In this document: in pieces, positions 7,480-16,150 of the stretch | Layout: every line of letters starts with the position of its first letter | Position numbering within the stretch: position 1 is the stretch's first letter | Translations under genes and position numbers: made by a program | The notes under the pieces: generated by a model | The model's database searches: none | What the model was told of the DNA's origin: nothing | The model's input: the letters and a program-made list of their open reading frames with translations, nothing else | NCBI RefSeq assembly: GCF_034274695.1 | Contig: NZ_CP128362.1 | Coordinates: 6,388,501-6,452,500, forward strand | Length of the DNA stretch: 64,000 nt | Source of the DNA: Chitinophaga sp. LS1 | GTDB taxonomy: Bacteria > Bacteroidota > Bacteroidia > Chitinophagales > Chitinophagaceae | Direction of reading: 5' to 3'

Positions 7480-9897
7480 ATGATCAGGAATTATTTCAAA
7501 ATCGCCTATAGAAATCTGGTCAGTAATAAGCTGTACACAGGCATCAATATTCTAGGACTTTCACTAGGTATCCTATCCTGCGTTGCCATTTGGGTTACGT
7601 GCAAATTCGAGTTGAGTTATGAGAACTTCCAACCTGATAAAGCGCAAATTTACAGGATAGTAGGAGATATCATGAGGCCAGATGGCAGGCATGATTTCTT
7701 TTCAATGCCGCCGGATCCTGCTGCAGACGCCATCAGGGGGCATATCAGTGGAATGTCCGAGGTAGCGGATCTTCACGCATTTTATACCAAAGTCGATGTA
7801 CCTAATGGAAAGCGGTTTCCTGCTGCTGACTTTCATGATCATCCTTCAGATATCATCATAACAGGACCTGCATACTTTCAGGTATTTACCTATCAGTGGT
7901 TGATCGGATCTCCGAATACAGCGCTATCAGAACCCTTTAAAGTGGTATTGACCGAAAGCAAAGCGTATAAATATTTCGGTCGCATTCCATTACAGGATAT
8001 AGTAGGAAAGACACTGCTTTATGCAGATTCCCTACCGCTGACAGTAGCAGGTATAGTAAAAGATTATGCCGCTAATTCTGATTTCAGGTTTACAGATTTT
8101 GTTTCAATCAGTACAGTACCGAATAGTTTCCTGGTGAATAAGCACATTTATTCCAAACAATGGGGTGGCTACTTTGCCCGTACACAAGTATTTGCCAAAC
8201 TACTCCCGGGAGCAGGGATAGCAACAATCAACAAACAGCTGACAGCTTTATTACTTCAAAATATCTCCCTGCAAAAAGGCGAACAGAAAAACCTCTTTTT
8301 ACAACCTTTGTCTGAACTTCATTTTGATGTAAAATATCACGACTTCTTTTCGAAGCAGGTGCATTTACCTACCTTATATGGCTTGCTGGCCATAGCAGGT
8401 TTTATTCTTCTGATTGCGGTGGTCAATTTCATCAACCTGTCTACCGTTCAGTCTATCAAGCGGTCAAAAGAGATCGGGGTAAGAAAGGTCTTAGGTGGCA
8501 GCAGACAGAGTTTGATTTTCCAATTTCTGAGCGAAACGTTTTTGATTACCCTGGCAGCGATGATATTGGTGCTGATGCTGGTGTATCCAGTATTAAATGG
8601 ATTGCAGAATTTTGTACCTGCTGGTGCCGTAGCCACTGTTTTTTCTACACAAAATATATTGATGCTGATTGGACTACTGGTCATTACGACATTGCTGGCG
8701 GGGATCTATCCGGCCATTGTATTGTCAGGTGCCATTCCAGTGATCAGTTTGAAAAGCAATACAAGAGAACGGGGTTATTTAAGAAAAGTATTGGTCGTAT
8801 TTCAGTTCACCATTTCGCTGGTATTTATTATTGGTACCCTGGTAGTACAGAAACAACTGGATTATGTAATACATACAGATCTTGGTTTTAAGAGTGCCGC
8901 TATTATTAATATAAATACCAGTCCGGAGTACGAACGATCTAAGGTCGATGTACTGGCAGATATGCTGCGACGTATACCCGGAGTGGAATTGGTGAGTACA
9001 AGTAATGGCACTCCTGCTGCGGCATCACATTGGGGTACAGCGTTGAAATATAATGGCGGAAAAGAACCCCTAAAAGCGGATTGCCAGTTGCAATGGATAG
9101 ATGAAAACTATGTCCCGTTGTACCAGTTAAAACTGGTAGCCGGCAGGAATGTACAGGCATCTGATAGTATGAGAGAGTTTCTCATCAATGAAAGTGCGGC
9201 GAAGGCGCTGGGGTTTGCCCATCCGGAAGATGCGATTGGAAAGATTGTGGAAAGCGGAATGAATGATGACGCCTCTCCTATCTGTCCGATTGTAGGTGTG
9301 GTGGCTGATTTTCATGCGCAGTCATTGCATGAAGTGATCAAGCCTACATTTTTTACAGCATCTAAAATGTTCGCGATCAACCTGAGTGTAAAAATGCATA
9401 GCGCTAATTTCTCTCAAATTGCAGCTGCATTTAATAAGGTATATCCGAATGAGGAGTTTGAATATAAATTCTTTGACAATACGATAGCCGGGTTCTATGC
9501 AAAGGAACAAAAGACGGCAGCCATCCTGAATACAGCAACTACAATGGCGATATTGATTTCCTGTATGGGGCTGCTAGGGTTGGCCGCCTTTAGTATTCGT
9601 CAGCGTACCAAGGAAATTGGTCTGCGTAAGATACTAGGTGCCAGTGTAGGGAATATTGTTCTATTATTGACCCGGAACTTTATTGCCTTAGTATTGATAG
9701 CTATTGTAATTGCAACACCGCTTGCTTGGTATGCAATGGAGCATTGGCTTGCGGATTTTGCTTACAGGGTGAATATATCAATTGGGTTATTTTTATTTGC
9801 CGGAATCCTGGCTGTCGGTATAACAATAATAACAGTAAGTTTCCAGGCAGTGAGTGCGGCCCTCGTAAATCCTGCAAAAAGTATAAAAACGGAGTAA
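7480..9897 (+). CDS. ABC transporter permease, MacB/FtsX type
   Basis: 805 residues beginning MIRNYFKIAYRNLVSNK, the standard opening of Bacteroidota FtsX-type permeases. A first helix (about 20-42) is followed by a large periplasmic MacB_PCD domain and an FtsX domain (about 297-410) with the signature KEIGVRKVLGGS. A short second helix-plus-periplasmic unit comes next, then a second FtsX domain (about 682-795) with KEIGLRKILGAS. These two-module proteins work in mechanotransmission or efflux with a separate ATPase, often of the MacB/LolD kind; none is encoded nearby. The substrate is unknown. Bacteroidota genomes carry many paralogues of this family. Confidence 0.9.
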   Translation: MIRNYFKIAYRNLVSNKLYTGINILGLSLGILSCVAIWVTCKFELSYENFQPDKAQIYRIVGDIMRPDGRHDFFSMPPDPAADAIRGHISGMSEVADLHAFYTKVDVPNGKRFPAADFHDHPSDIIITGPAYFQVFTYQWLIGSPNTALSEPFKVVLTESKAYKYFGRIPLQDIVGKTLLYADSLPLTVAGIVKDYAANSDFRFTDFVSISTVPNSFLVNKHIYSKQWGGYFARTQVFAKLLPGAGIATINKQLTALLLQNISLQKGEQKNLFLQPLSELHFDVKYHDFFSKQVHLPTLYGLLAIAGFILLIAVVNFINLSTVQSIKRSKEIGVRKVLGGSRQSLIFQFLSETFLITLAAMILVLMLVYPVLNGLQNFVPAGAVATVFSTQNILMLIGLLVITTLLAGIYPAIVLSGAIPVISLKSNTRERGYLRKVLVVFQFTISLVFIIGTLVVQKQLDYVIHTDLGFKSAAIININTSPEYERSKVDVLADMLRRIPGVELVSTSNGTPAAASHWGTALKYNGGKEPLKADCQLQWIDENYVPLYQLKLVAGRNVQASDSMREFLINESAAKALGFAHPEDAIGKIVESGMNDDASPICPIVGVVADFHAQSLHEVIKPTFFTASKMFAINLSVKMHSANFSQIAAAFNKVYPNEEFEYKFFDNTIAGFYAKEQKTAAILNTATTMAILISCMGLLGLAAFSIRQRTKEIGLRKILGASVGNIVLLLTRNFIALVLIAIVIATPLAWYAMEHWLADFAYRVNISIGLFLFAGILAVGITIITVSFQAVSAALVNPAKSIKTE

Positions 9898-9943
9898 AAG
9901 AATATTTAAAAAATCAGTTCAGGAGCTGCAGCTCCATTAACCC

Positions 9944-9973
9944 GGTTGGTGCCTACTGCTGCAGGCACCAACC
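9944..9973 (+). terminator. perfect 10-bp hairpin after the permease gene
   Basis: GGTTGGTGCC pairs exactly with GGCACCAACC around a 10-nt loop. There is no T tract directly after it. A 14-bp palindrome GGAGCTGCAGCTCC lies just upstream (9922-9935). Together with the next hairpin it forms a compact transcription-ending region. Confidence 0.5.
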
Positions 9974-9979
9974 GCCCCC

Positions 9980-10020
9980 GCAAAAAATCGCTTCTGCCGA
10001 AGACGGAAGCAATTTTTTGC
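9980..10020. terminator. bidirectional terminator hairpin
   Basis: GCAAAAAAT pairs with ATTTTTTGC and GCTTC with GGAAGC, giving a long stem with A and T tracts on both sides. It sits between the permease gene and the small membrane-protein gene. Confidence 0.6.
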
Positions 10021-10063
10021 CATTTTATTTCTATATTGTCTCAAACAAACCCTGCCAACTCAC

Positions 10064-10402
10064 ATGAAACTCAAAGTCGTTCGCAAATTTCTCGAATATC
10101 TCTATTCCAACTACATCGGCAACTTCATTGGCTTCGTCATCGGCATGATCTCCACCCGCCTCATCTCCCACTTCTTCACCACCCGCTCCATCCACAACCT
10201 CTGGGGCCTCACCACCCACAAAACCATCGTCACCAAACACACCTACACCAACCTTGAATGGGGCATCTCCATCCTCATCGGCTTCATCGTCTTCGAACTC
10301 GTCTCCAAATGGCTCAAAAAGAAAATGGACGAAATTCTTCCCCGTTACAAACTCACCCAATGGCTGGTCGACAACCCTAACACGCCTATTGAAAATCAAT
10401 AA
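10064..10402 (+). CDS. small membrane protein of unknown function
   Basis: 112 residues with two hydrophobic stretches, about 18-38 (NFIGFVIGMISTRLISHFF) and about 69-86 (GISILIGFIVFELVSKWL), so two membrane passes are likely with a basic C-terminal tail. I do not recognise a family. Third codon positions are almost all C (CTC, ATC, TTC, ACC, CAC), sharply unlike the neighbouring genes. That bias also opens a longer reading frame on the other strand, whose acidic Gly/Val-rich product looks like an artefact. The sense frame is preferred for its plausible protein and its position after a terminator. Function unknown. Confidence 0.55.
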   Translation: MKLKVVRKFLEYLYSNYIGNFIGFVIGMISTRLISHFFTTRSIHNLWGLTTHKTIVTKHTYTNLEWGISILIGFIVFELVSKWLKKKMDEILPRYKLTQWLVDNPNTPIENQ

Positions 10403-10498
10403 CTTACTTCCAAAAAAGCTAAAAACCACCTTTTCCACCCCCTAAAAACAGCTGCAAAAAGGGGACATTCCGGCCTGTTCTCCCGATTCGTTTTAGAT

Positions 10499-10506
10499 GA
10501 CCTTTG
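10499..10506 (+). promoter_or_regulatory. near-consensus promoter -7 element for the collar-domain gene
   Basis: GACCTTTG differs from TAnnTTTG at the first base. It lies 26 nt before the ATG at 10533 and overlaps an alternative ATG at 10497, which argues for the later start. Confidence 0.35.
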
Positions 10507-10532
10507 AGCCATCAATCAAAACAAACCGGGAC

Positions 10533-12191
10533 ATGACTATCCAAAATGCTACAACTGTTTCCACTGGACTCCCTATAGGTGCGATCGCCACCTTTGGTGG
10601 AGACCTCTCCAACAGCGATCAGTTGCAGGCATTAGAAAAAGAAGGTTGGTTATTGTGCGATGGTAGCTCATTCTCTACCAAAGAATATCCAGAACTCTAC
10701 ACCGCCATTGGCAACGCCCACGGCGGAGACGAATCATATTTCAACATTCCCGATCTTATCGGACGTTTTTTGAGAGGGACATTACACAAAGCCAGGGGTA
10801 CAGACCCGGATGCCAAAAACCGGGTCGCAGCCGCACCTGGGGGAGCTACCGGCAACCATACCGGCTCTTTGCAAAAGACTGCCACCGGTCTGCCTGCATC
10901 ACTTTGGTCCCTCTCCATCACCGGCGCCCATAACCATACCTGCGGCAGGCTTACCGCCAATATGCACAGGGCCTGGAGCGGCTCCCGGCAAGAAATGGCC
11001 AGAGGTAATCAAACAATCGCCACAGAACCGGCGGGCGCACACTTTCACACTCTCACAGGATTTGACAACGCGACCCTGCCGATTAACGTGGCTTTATATT
11101 TCGTCATAAAATGCCGTGCACCACAAGTGCCTGCTGGCATCTTACCGGCAGGCACTATTACCGCCTTCGGAGGCCCACTGCCTCACATACCGGCAGAATG
11201 GCTCTACTGCGATGGCAAACCGTATGCATATACGGATCACCCTGCCCTGTCAGAAACGATACTGGGCAACTTTGGCGGAGATGGTCTTAAAATTATTAAC
11301 GTCCCGGACTTAAGGGGATATTTTCTCAGAGGTACTAGTCACTTAACTAACAGGGACCCGGATGCGGATACCCGCCATGCCCTTCACAAAGGGGGAAACA
11401 CGGGCGACAACATCGGCTCAGTGGAGTATTATGCCACAGCATCTCCTCCCGGCATTACCACCACAACAGCCGGTGCACACAATCACCAGGTCGAAAGTGT
11501 GCCCGTGTCTACCCAAACTGCGGCCAAAGGCGCCACAGGATTCAATGCCTACAACTGTATCGCATGGACGGACGACACCGAACAAACAAACACCGCCGGC
11601 GAACATCTGCACACCATCCAGGGCGGCGACCAGGAAACAAGGCCTGAAAATATCTACGCCGATTTCCTCATTGCTGCAGCAGACATCGTTGGCGCAGCCC
11701 CTCCTGTAGGCACCATCATGCCTTTTGGTGGCGACATAACGGACAGGGATGTACAAATAAAACTGCAGTCAGCAGGCTGGTTTCCCTGCGACGGTAGCTC
11801 CCTGCGCAGACATACTTACCGCGAATTGTTTGACATAATCGGTACACACTTCGGTGGGGCGCCACTCACTTTTTCCCTGCCCGATCTGCGTGGTTATTTT
11901 GTAACAGGAGCCGGCAAACTAAAAGTTGGCACCATACAGGTGATCTCTACTACTGGCTTGCCAGCCAATCCGATTATCACAACTACCAATGGAAAGCATA
12001 CACATGCTATCTACCGGGTGCCCGCCGAAAGGCATGCGATAGATCCTTCGGATGGTTATGAACTGGCAGCCTTCAATGCAGAAGTAAGTGAGACTTCAAA
12101 TGATGGCGATCACTCCCATCTTGTTGCTGGCGGCGACCGGGAGTCAAGACCAATCAATGTAAATGTAGATTACATCATCCGCTTTAAATAG
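10533..12191 (+). CDS. protein with three tandem phage-tail-collar-like domains
   Basis: About 552 residues from MTIQNATTVSTGLP. Three homologous units start near residues 14, 204 and 390 with PIGAIATFGG, PAGTITAFGG and PVGTIMPFGG. Each then shows a (G/E)W-(L/F)-x-CDG core, a (F/L/I)x(N/L)(I/V)PDL(I/R)G(R/Y)F motif, and a late H-x-H segment before a terminal 'RP(I/E)N(V/I)' strand. This is the pattern of phage tail collar proteins and the bacterial microcystin-dependent-protein family. There are no other phage genes around it and no signal peptide, so it is a stand-alone cytoplasmic or unconventionally exported protein. The role is unknown; binding to a surface or small ligand is a guess. Three units are unusual, since most family members have one. 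Confidence 0.75.
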   Translation: MTIQNATTVSTGLPIGAIATFGGDLSNSDQLQALEKEGWLLCDGSSFSTKEYPELYTAIGNAHGGDESYFNIPDLIGRFLRGTLHKARGTDPDAKNRVAAAPGGATGNHTGSLQKTATGLPASLWSLSITGAHNHTCGRLTANMHRAWSGSRQEMARGNQTIATEPAGAHFHTLTGFDNATLPINVALYFVIKCRAPQVPAGILPAGTITAFGGPLPHIPAEWLYCDGKPYAYTDHPALSETILGNFGGDGLKIINVPDLRGYFLRGTSHLTNRDPDADTRHALHKGGNTGDNIGSVEYYATASPPGITTTTAGAHNHQVESVPVSTQTAAKGATGFNAYNCIAWTDDTEQTNTAGEHLHTIQGGDQETRPENIYADFLIAAADIVGAAPPVGTIMPFGGDITDRDVQIKLQSAGWFPCDGSSLRRHTYRELFDIIGTHFGGAPLTFSLPDLRGYFVTGAGKLKVGTIQVISTTGLPANPIITTTNGKHTHAIYRVPAERHAIDPSDGYELAAFNAEVSETSNDGDHSHLVAGGDRESRPINVNVDYIIRFK

Positions 12192-12232
12192 GCCTTTCAT
12201 CCTTATACATCCCCCTCAATCATAACCTGCAC

Positions 12233-12308
12233 ACTACTTTCAGAAAGGTACGTGGACAAGGCAGCTCATGGGCTAGGTAGCTGCCCTCCACTGCCTTTTG
12301 AAAGTAGT
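12233..12308. repeat. 76-bp imperfect inverted repeat
   Basis: The left arm starts ACTACTTTCA-GAAAGG and continues through GTGGA to GGCAGCT. The right arm is its reverse complement with a few gaps: AGCTGCC, TCCAC, CCTTT and TGAAAGTAGT. A ~12-nt loop joins them. It lies in the 180-nt spacer between the collar-domain gene and the lipoprotein gene. It could be a transcription barrier, an mRNA-stabilising structure or a small dispersed repeat. Confidence 0.6.
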
Positions 12309-12371
12309 AACAGGGGAATTACCAGAATTAAGACAGTTTTTTATACATTTAGGTACACCTTAAACCATTTA

Positions 12372-13007
12372 ATGTTTATGAACATCCCTGTTGCCATTAT
12401 CTCCATAGCTATGGTAGCTATGACTATGACTGCCTGTCAACCAAAACAATCGCCTTCCATACCGGAAGATGATCACAAAGACACGCCTACGGTAGTATTG
12501 CTTGACAAAGACACTATCAGTATAGAGTTTGCAAAAATCTATGTGAACAATTATGCAAAACGTGCCGGTAAAATCCCGGTGGATTCAGATTTCTGGGATG
12601 GCTCCACTGCTATGATCGATGGCAAACCTCACAAGATGGGCTCCAATACACGCACCGTATGGTTCAGCGTTTCAAAACTGAAAGCACTCGTTGACCAGCT
12701 GGAAACAGAGGGCGGCGATGGTATCCGTTTTTATCTGGCATCGTATGACAGTACGTACAATAAGTACGACAGCGCACATACACACATTCCGGAGAAACCA
12801 TATTGGAACCGTAACACGCTTGTCATGGTGACGACCCGGGATTCCACCAGAAATGACAGCATCTTCCATTGGGATTACTATAATAACGATCCTCATGGTA
12901 CTTTAGGCAAAGGCCGAATCATACTTGCTGCACCTGAAAACCGTGGAGAACTGTGTCCTCCGCCCGCTAACTGTAAGTCTGCCGGCGCATTGTTAATTAC
13001 TCAATGA
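12372..13007 (+). CDS. lipoprotein of unknown function
   Basis: About 211 residues beginning MFMNIPVAIISIAMVA and reaching a lipobox-like cysteine in TMTACQPKQ, so it is probably exported and lipid-anchored. The frame is open 40 codons upstream, but that part runs through the 76-bp inverted repeat and looks untranslated. The mature part is charged and holds an HTHIPEKPYWNRNTLV segment and a C-terminal LCPPPANCKSAG with two cysteines. I recognise no domain. The next gene starts 14 nt downstream, so it may be the first gene of a four-gene operon with the histidine-kinase system. Confidence 0.65.
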   Translation: MFMNIPVAIISIAMVAMTMTACQPKQSPSIPEDDHKDTPTVVLLDKDTISIEFAKIYVNNYAKRAGKIPVDSDFWDGSTAMIDGKPHKMGSNTRTVWFSVSKLKALVDQLETEGGDGIRFYLASYDSTYNKYDSAHTHIPEKPYWNRNTLVMVTTRDSTRNDSIFHWDYYNNDPHGTLGKGRIILAAPENRGELCPPPANCKSAGALLITQ

Positions 13008-13021
13008 TTTGATTATACAGC

Positions 13022-13699
13022 ATGAAATTATATTTTACAGTAAATACCGTCGCAGAAATGATCTGCCTTTTAATAGGGGTGTTTTGTCTTGCAAAAGACA
13101 AAACGCCCATATGGCGGTATTTTATCATCTTTTTGTTGCTAACCTGTGTGACTGAACTAACAGGTATATATATCAGGGAAATGACAAACATGTCCAATGC
13201 GCCCTTATATAATGTATACCTATTGGTAGAATGTGGTTTTATTAGTTATTTCTTCTATTATCTGTACCTGCAATACACCAATAAACGCAGTACGCTCATC
13301 CTCTGGCTATGTATATTTCTGGCCATGTATGTACGGGAAAGTCAACTCCTTCATTTTGCAAAGTTCGTAAACGTTACTGCCTCTACAGAATCTGTAGTAT
13401 TTGTACTGGCAAGTCTGTATTTTTATTATCTTATCTTAAGGGACGAACAGTATGTAGTCCTGAATACCTACGCGCCATTTTGGTGGGTGAATGGAACCCT
13501 TATATTTTACTTTGGTAGTACAGCGACCAATATTTTCAATGATTATCTGGTGCATGACAAAATCTCGCTTATCTCTTCTTCGATCAGGTATGTCACCTTT
13601 TCAATCCTGAATGTGTTGTTGTATGCCTGTTGGTCATACGCTTTTATATGCAGATTTCTTCAAAGGAAGTATTATTCCTCATCGGTCTCACAACCATAA
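13022..13699 (+). CDS. multi-pass membrane protein preceding a two-component system
   Basis: 225 residues, mostly hydrophobic, with about six or seven membrane segments and short loops. No catalytic motif is visible. Bacteroidota often place such proteins directly before a NarL-type kinase/regulator pair, and its 3' end overlaps the kinase start by about 50 nt. It may be a membrane partner or sensor for the kinase, which itself has only one membrane segment and no sensing domain. Function is inferred from context only. Confidence 0.65.
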   Translation: MKLYFTVNTVAEMICLLIGVFCLAKDKTPIWRYFIIFLLLTCVTELTGIYIREMTNMSNAPLYNVYLLVECGFISYFFYYLYLQYTNKRSTLILWLCIFLAMYVRESQLLHFAKFVNVTASTESVVFVLASLYFYYLILRDEQYVVLNTYAPFWWVNGTLIFYFGSTATNIFNDYLVHDKISLISSSIRYVTFSILNVLLYACWSYAFICRFLQRKYYSSSVSQP

Positions 13700-14433
13700 T
13701 TTTTCTGATTGCCCCTTTGTTCCTGATCGTATACGTGAACCTTTATAACCGACGGAAAAAGAAGCATGCGGAAGAAAAGGAAAGCCTGAGACAGGCATTT
13801 GACACCGAATTGTTGAAAACCCAAATGGAGGTCCAGGAGCAAACCCTGAAGACCATTGGCTACGACTTACATGACAATATCGGACAGTTGCTGGGCCTTA
13901 CGGTAATGACCCTGGGCTCTATCAACGTACAAGATACTGAAAAGGCCGGCGAAAAGGTGGCCGCGGCGGAAGCACTTGCCAAAAGGGCGGTGAAAGAGCT
14001 GCGGGCACTGTCCCGGTTATTGCATGGCGAAGAACTCCTGAGCAGGGGCCTGGTAGATGCTATTGCCTTTGAACTCGAGTACCTGGAACGATCGGACCTG
14101 TTTCGTATTTCCTATACACACCCCGATACCCCCCTCCCTCCCGTTGCAGATAAAGCGACGATCACCTTCCGTCTATTCCAGGAGATCCTGAATAATATCG
14201 TGCGGCATGCACAGGCCAAAGAAATTGTTATTAACTTAGCGTTTGCTGGTAATGTATTAACCTTATCTATACAGGATAATGGTAATGGATTTGATGTGGC
14301 TGAAATCATGAAGCAGCACAAAGGCATGGGATTACAGAATATCCAGAAGCGGGCAGGCATGATTGGCGGGCATACACAGATCCAATCAGCACCCGGTGCC
14401 GGCACTACGATTAAGATAACGATTCCTTACTAA
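13648..14433 (+). CDS. sensor histidine kinase, HisKA_3 (LiaS/NarX-like)
   Basis: About 261 residues from MQISSKEVLFLIG; an ATG six codons earlier is also possible. It has one membrane helix (about 8-30), a short basic/coiled-coil linker and a HisKA_3 dimerisation domain with phospho-acceptor His75 in GYDLHDNIGQ. A HATPase_c domain follows, with NIVRHAQA (N box), DNGNGFD (G1) and GMGLQNIQKRA (G2). The domain order is that of NarX/DegS-type kinases, but no periplasmic sensor domain is present. It overlaps the upstream membrane-protein gene in another frame and precedes its response regulator by 8 nt. Confidence 0.92.
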   Translation: MQISSKEVLFLIGLTTIIFLIAPLFLIVYVNLYNRRKKKHAEEKESLRQAFDTELLKTQMEVQEQTLKTIGYDLHDNIGQLLGLTVMTLGSINVQDTEKAGEKVAAAEALAKRAVKELRALSRLLHGEELLSRGLVDAIAFELEYLERSDLFRISYTHPDTPLPPVADKATITFRLFQEILNNIVRHAQAKEIVINLAFAGNVLTLSIQDNGNGFDVAEIMKQHKGMGLQNIQKRAGMIGGHTQIQSAPGAGTTIKITIPY

Positions 14434-14441
14434 ATAAAATT

Positions 14442-15098
14442 ATGGCTGAAAAGCAAACCACGATTGCCATTATTGACGATCATACCCTGTTCCGTCAGGG
14501 AATGATAAGCCTGCTGTCCGAGTTTCCGGAAATCTCTATTGTATTTGATGCCTCTAATGGAGAGGATATGAAGACCAAGCTGACTAAATTTCCTTTGCCG
14601 GAGGTTATTTTGATGGATATAAGTATGCCCGTGATGGATGGGTTTGAGAGTACCCGATGGTTGCGGGAGAATTATCCGGATGTACATGTGCTGGCACTGA
14701 GCATGTTTGAAGAAGAGAAGCCGATCATTAAAATGCTGAAGAATGGTGCGGGTGGATATTTGCTGAAGGAGTCGAAGATGACAGATGTGGTGCATGCGAT
14801 CAGGACGATCAGTGAACAGGGATTCTTTATTAATGAGTTGGTATCGTTTAAATTACTGCGAAATATTCAGGGACATCTGGCGGGAAATAACGCACCGGAG
14901 AAGCTGAGTAGTAATGAGATTAAGTTTTTAGAGTTGTGTTGTACGGAGTATACATATAAGGAAATTGCGGATCAGATGAATTTGAGTCCGCATACGATAG
15001 ATAATTACAGACAGGATTTATTTCAACGATTTGGAATCAAATCCAGAACTGGTTTAGTGTTGTTTGCGATAAAGAATGAGTTGATTACATTGAAGTAA
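14442..15098 (+). CDS. NarL/FixJ-family response regulator
   Basis: 218 residues. The receiver domain (about 6-125) has the acidic pair Asp12/Asp13, phospho-acceptor Asp59 in ILMDISMP, the conserved switch region (LALSMFEE) and Lys in YLLKES. The C-terminal LuxR-type helix-turn-helix (about 152-215) includes LSSNEIKFLELCC, YTYKEIADQMNLS and PHTIDNYRQDLFQRFGIKSR. It is a DNA-binding transcription factor phosphorylated by the kinase encoded 8 nt upstream. Targets are unknown. Confidence 0.93.
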   Translation: MAEKQTTIAIIDDHTLFRQGMISLLSEFPEISIVFDASNGEDMKTKLTKFPLPEVILMDISMPVMDGFESTRWLRENYPDVHVLALSMFEEEKPIIKMLKNGAGGYLLKESKMTDVVHAIRTISEQGFFINELVSFKLLRNIQGHLAGNNAPEKLSSNEIKFLELCCTEYTYKEIADQMNLSPHTIDNYRQDLFQRFGIKSRTGLVLFAIKNELITLK

Positions 15099-15116
15099 AG
15101 AGGTATTTTATTTCTT

Positions 15117-15209
15117 ATGAAAAAGTATCTAGCAGCCATCTGGGCGGCGGGTTTAAACGGATGTCAGGCAGAAAAGGTAATAGATTGTATCTTAGCAGCC
15201 ACATTATAA
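15117..15209 (+). other. 30-codon ORF resembling a lipoprotein leader
   Basis: ATG at 15117 gives MKKYLAAIWAAGLNGCQAEK and ten more residues, ending 8 nt before the next start codon. The opening looks like a lipoprotein signal with a LNGC lipobox, but almost no mature protein follows. It may be a small translated ORF or the remnant of a lipoprotein gene. It follows the response-regulator stop by 18 nt. Confidence 0.25.
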
Positions 15210-15217
15210 TTGATACA

Positions 15218-16129
15218 ATGAAATTTGCGATAGTAGGAACCGGTGCCATCGGAGGATTTTATGGCGCCATGTTAGCCAATGCCGGCGAGGAAGTACACTT
15301 TTTATTAAATAGTGACTATGCCGCAGTAAAGGAAGAAGGACTCCACCTCATATCTGAAGTATTCAGCGATATTCATTTAGACAAGGTAAACGCATTTCAA
15401 CAGTCGGCAGACATGCCCGTTTGCGATGTGATATTGGTGTGTTTAAAGACCACCAGTAATGAAAGCTTACTGCCTTCCTTAGTCAAACCTTTATTGCACG
15501 ACAAGTCCGTCATTATCCTGATACAAAATGGCCTCGGTGTGGAAGCAGATGTAGCAGCCATGTTCCCGGGTGTAGGCGTAGCAGGTGCTACAGCGTTGAT
15601 TTCAGTGAATAAGGTCGGCCCCGGACAAATGCATCACCTCGACTATGGAGATATCGAAATTGGCAATCATAATATACAGGATACAGGTATTATCGACCAG
15701 GTGGTAGCCGCATTTGATAAAACAGGATTGATCGCTAAAAAAGCACCAGACCTGAATACGCTACGCTGGAAGAAGCTGGTATGGAACATCACATTCAATG
15801 GAATGTCAGTAGTACTGAATACTACAGCCAACAAGCTGCTGGCTGATAAAGCTACTTATGAATTGTCTAAAGCGATCATGCATGAAGTGATTAATGGGGC
15901 AAATGCCTGCGGTGCACAGTTGCCGGAAACAATGGTATATGATATGCTGCAATTTACGATAGCAATGCGCCCTTATGCGCCGAGTATGAAATTGGATTTT
16001 GACAACAAGCGCCCGCTTGAGTTGAAATACATTTATGAAAATCCCGTAGAGATGGCGAAAGCAGCAGGGTATTATATGTCTAAAGTAGATATGTTGCTGC
16101 GGCAGTTATTGTTTCTGAGTAAATATTAA
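15218..16129 (+). CDS. 2-dehydropantoate 2-reductase-like protein (ApbA/PanE family)
   Basis: 303 residues from MKFAIVGTGAIGGFYG, where the dinucleotide-binding GxGxxG is at the very N-terminus as expected. An in-frame ATG 57 nt upstream would add an unlikely tail. LVCLKTTSNE and the IILIQNGLGVE segment mark the NADPH domain. The second half holds RWKKLVWNITFNG, with the catalytic-region Lys and Asn, and the C-terminal PSMKLDFDNKRPLELKYI motif of the ketopantoate reductase fold. It probably reduces a 2-keto acid with NADPH. Whether it is the pantothenate-pathway enzyme or a paralogue cannot be told, as no other pan gene is near. Confidence 0.85.
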   Translation: MKFAIVGTGAIGGFYGAMLANAGEEVHFLLNSDYAAVKEEGLHLISEVFSDIHLDKVNAFQQSADMPVCDVILVCLKTTSNESLLPSLVKPLLHDKSVIILIQNGLGVEADVAAMFPGVGVAGATALISVNKVGPGQMHHLDYGDIEIGNHNIQDTGIIDQVVAAFDKTGLIAKKAPDLNTLRWKKLVWNITFNGMSVVLNTTANKLLADKATYELSKAIMHEVINGANACGAQLPETMVYDMLQFTIAMRPYAPSMKLDFDNKRPLELKYIYENPVEMAKAAGYYMSKVDMLLRQLLFLSKY

Positions 16130-16150
16130 TTATTTTCACGCTATTACAAT

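Noticed and set aside
10031..10438. 135-codon minus-strand frame, longer than the sense gene
   Set aside because: Its Gly/Val/Glu/Asp-rich product is what C-ending codons give when read backwards, and it runs through the terminator region.
10533..12191. A prophage, suggested by the tail-collar-like protein
   Set aside because: No integrase, capsid, tail or lysis gene and no attachment repeats are near it.
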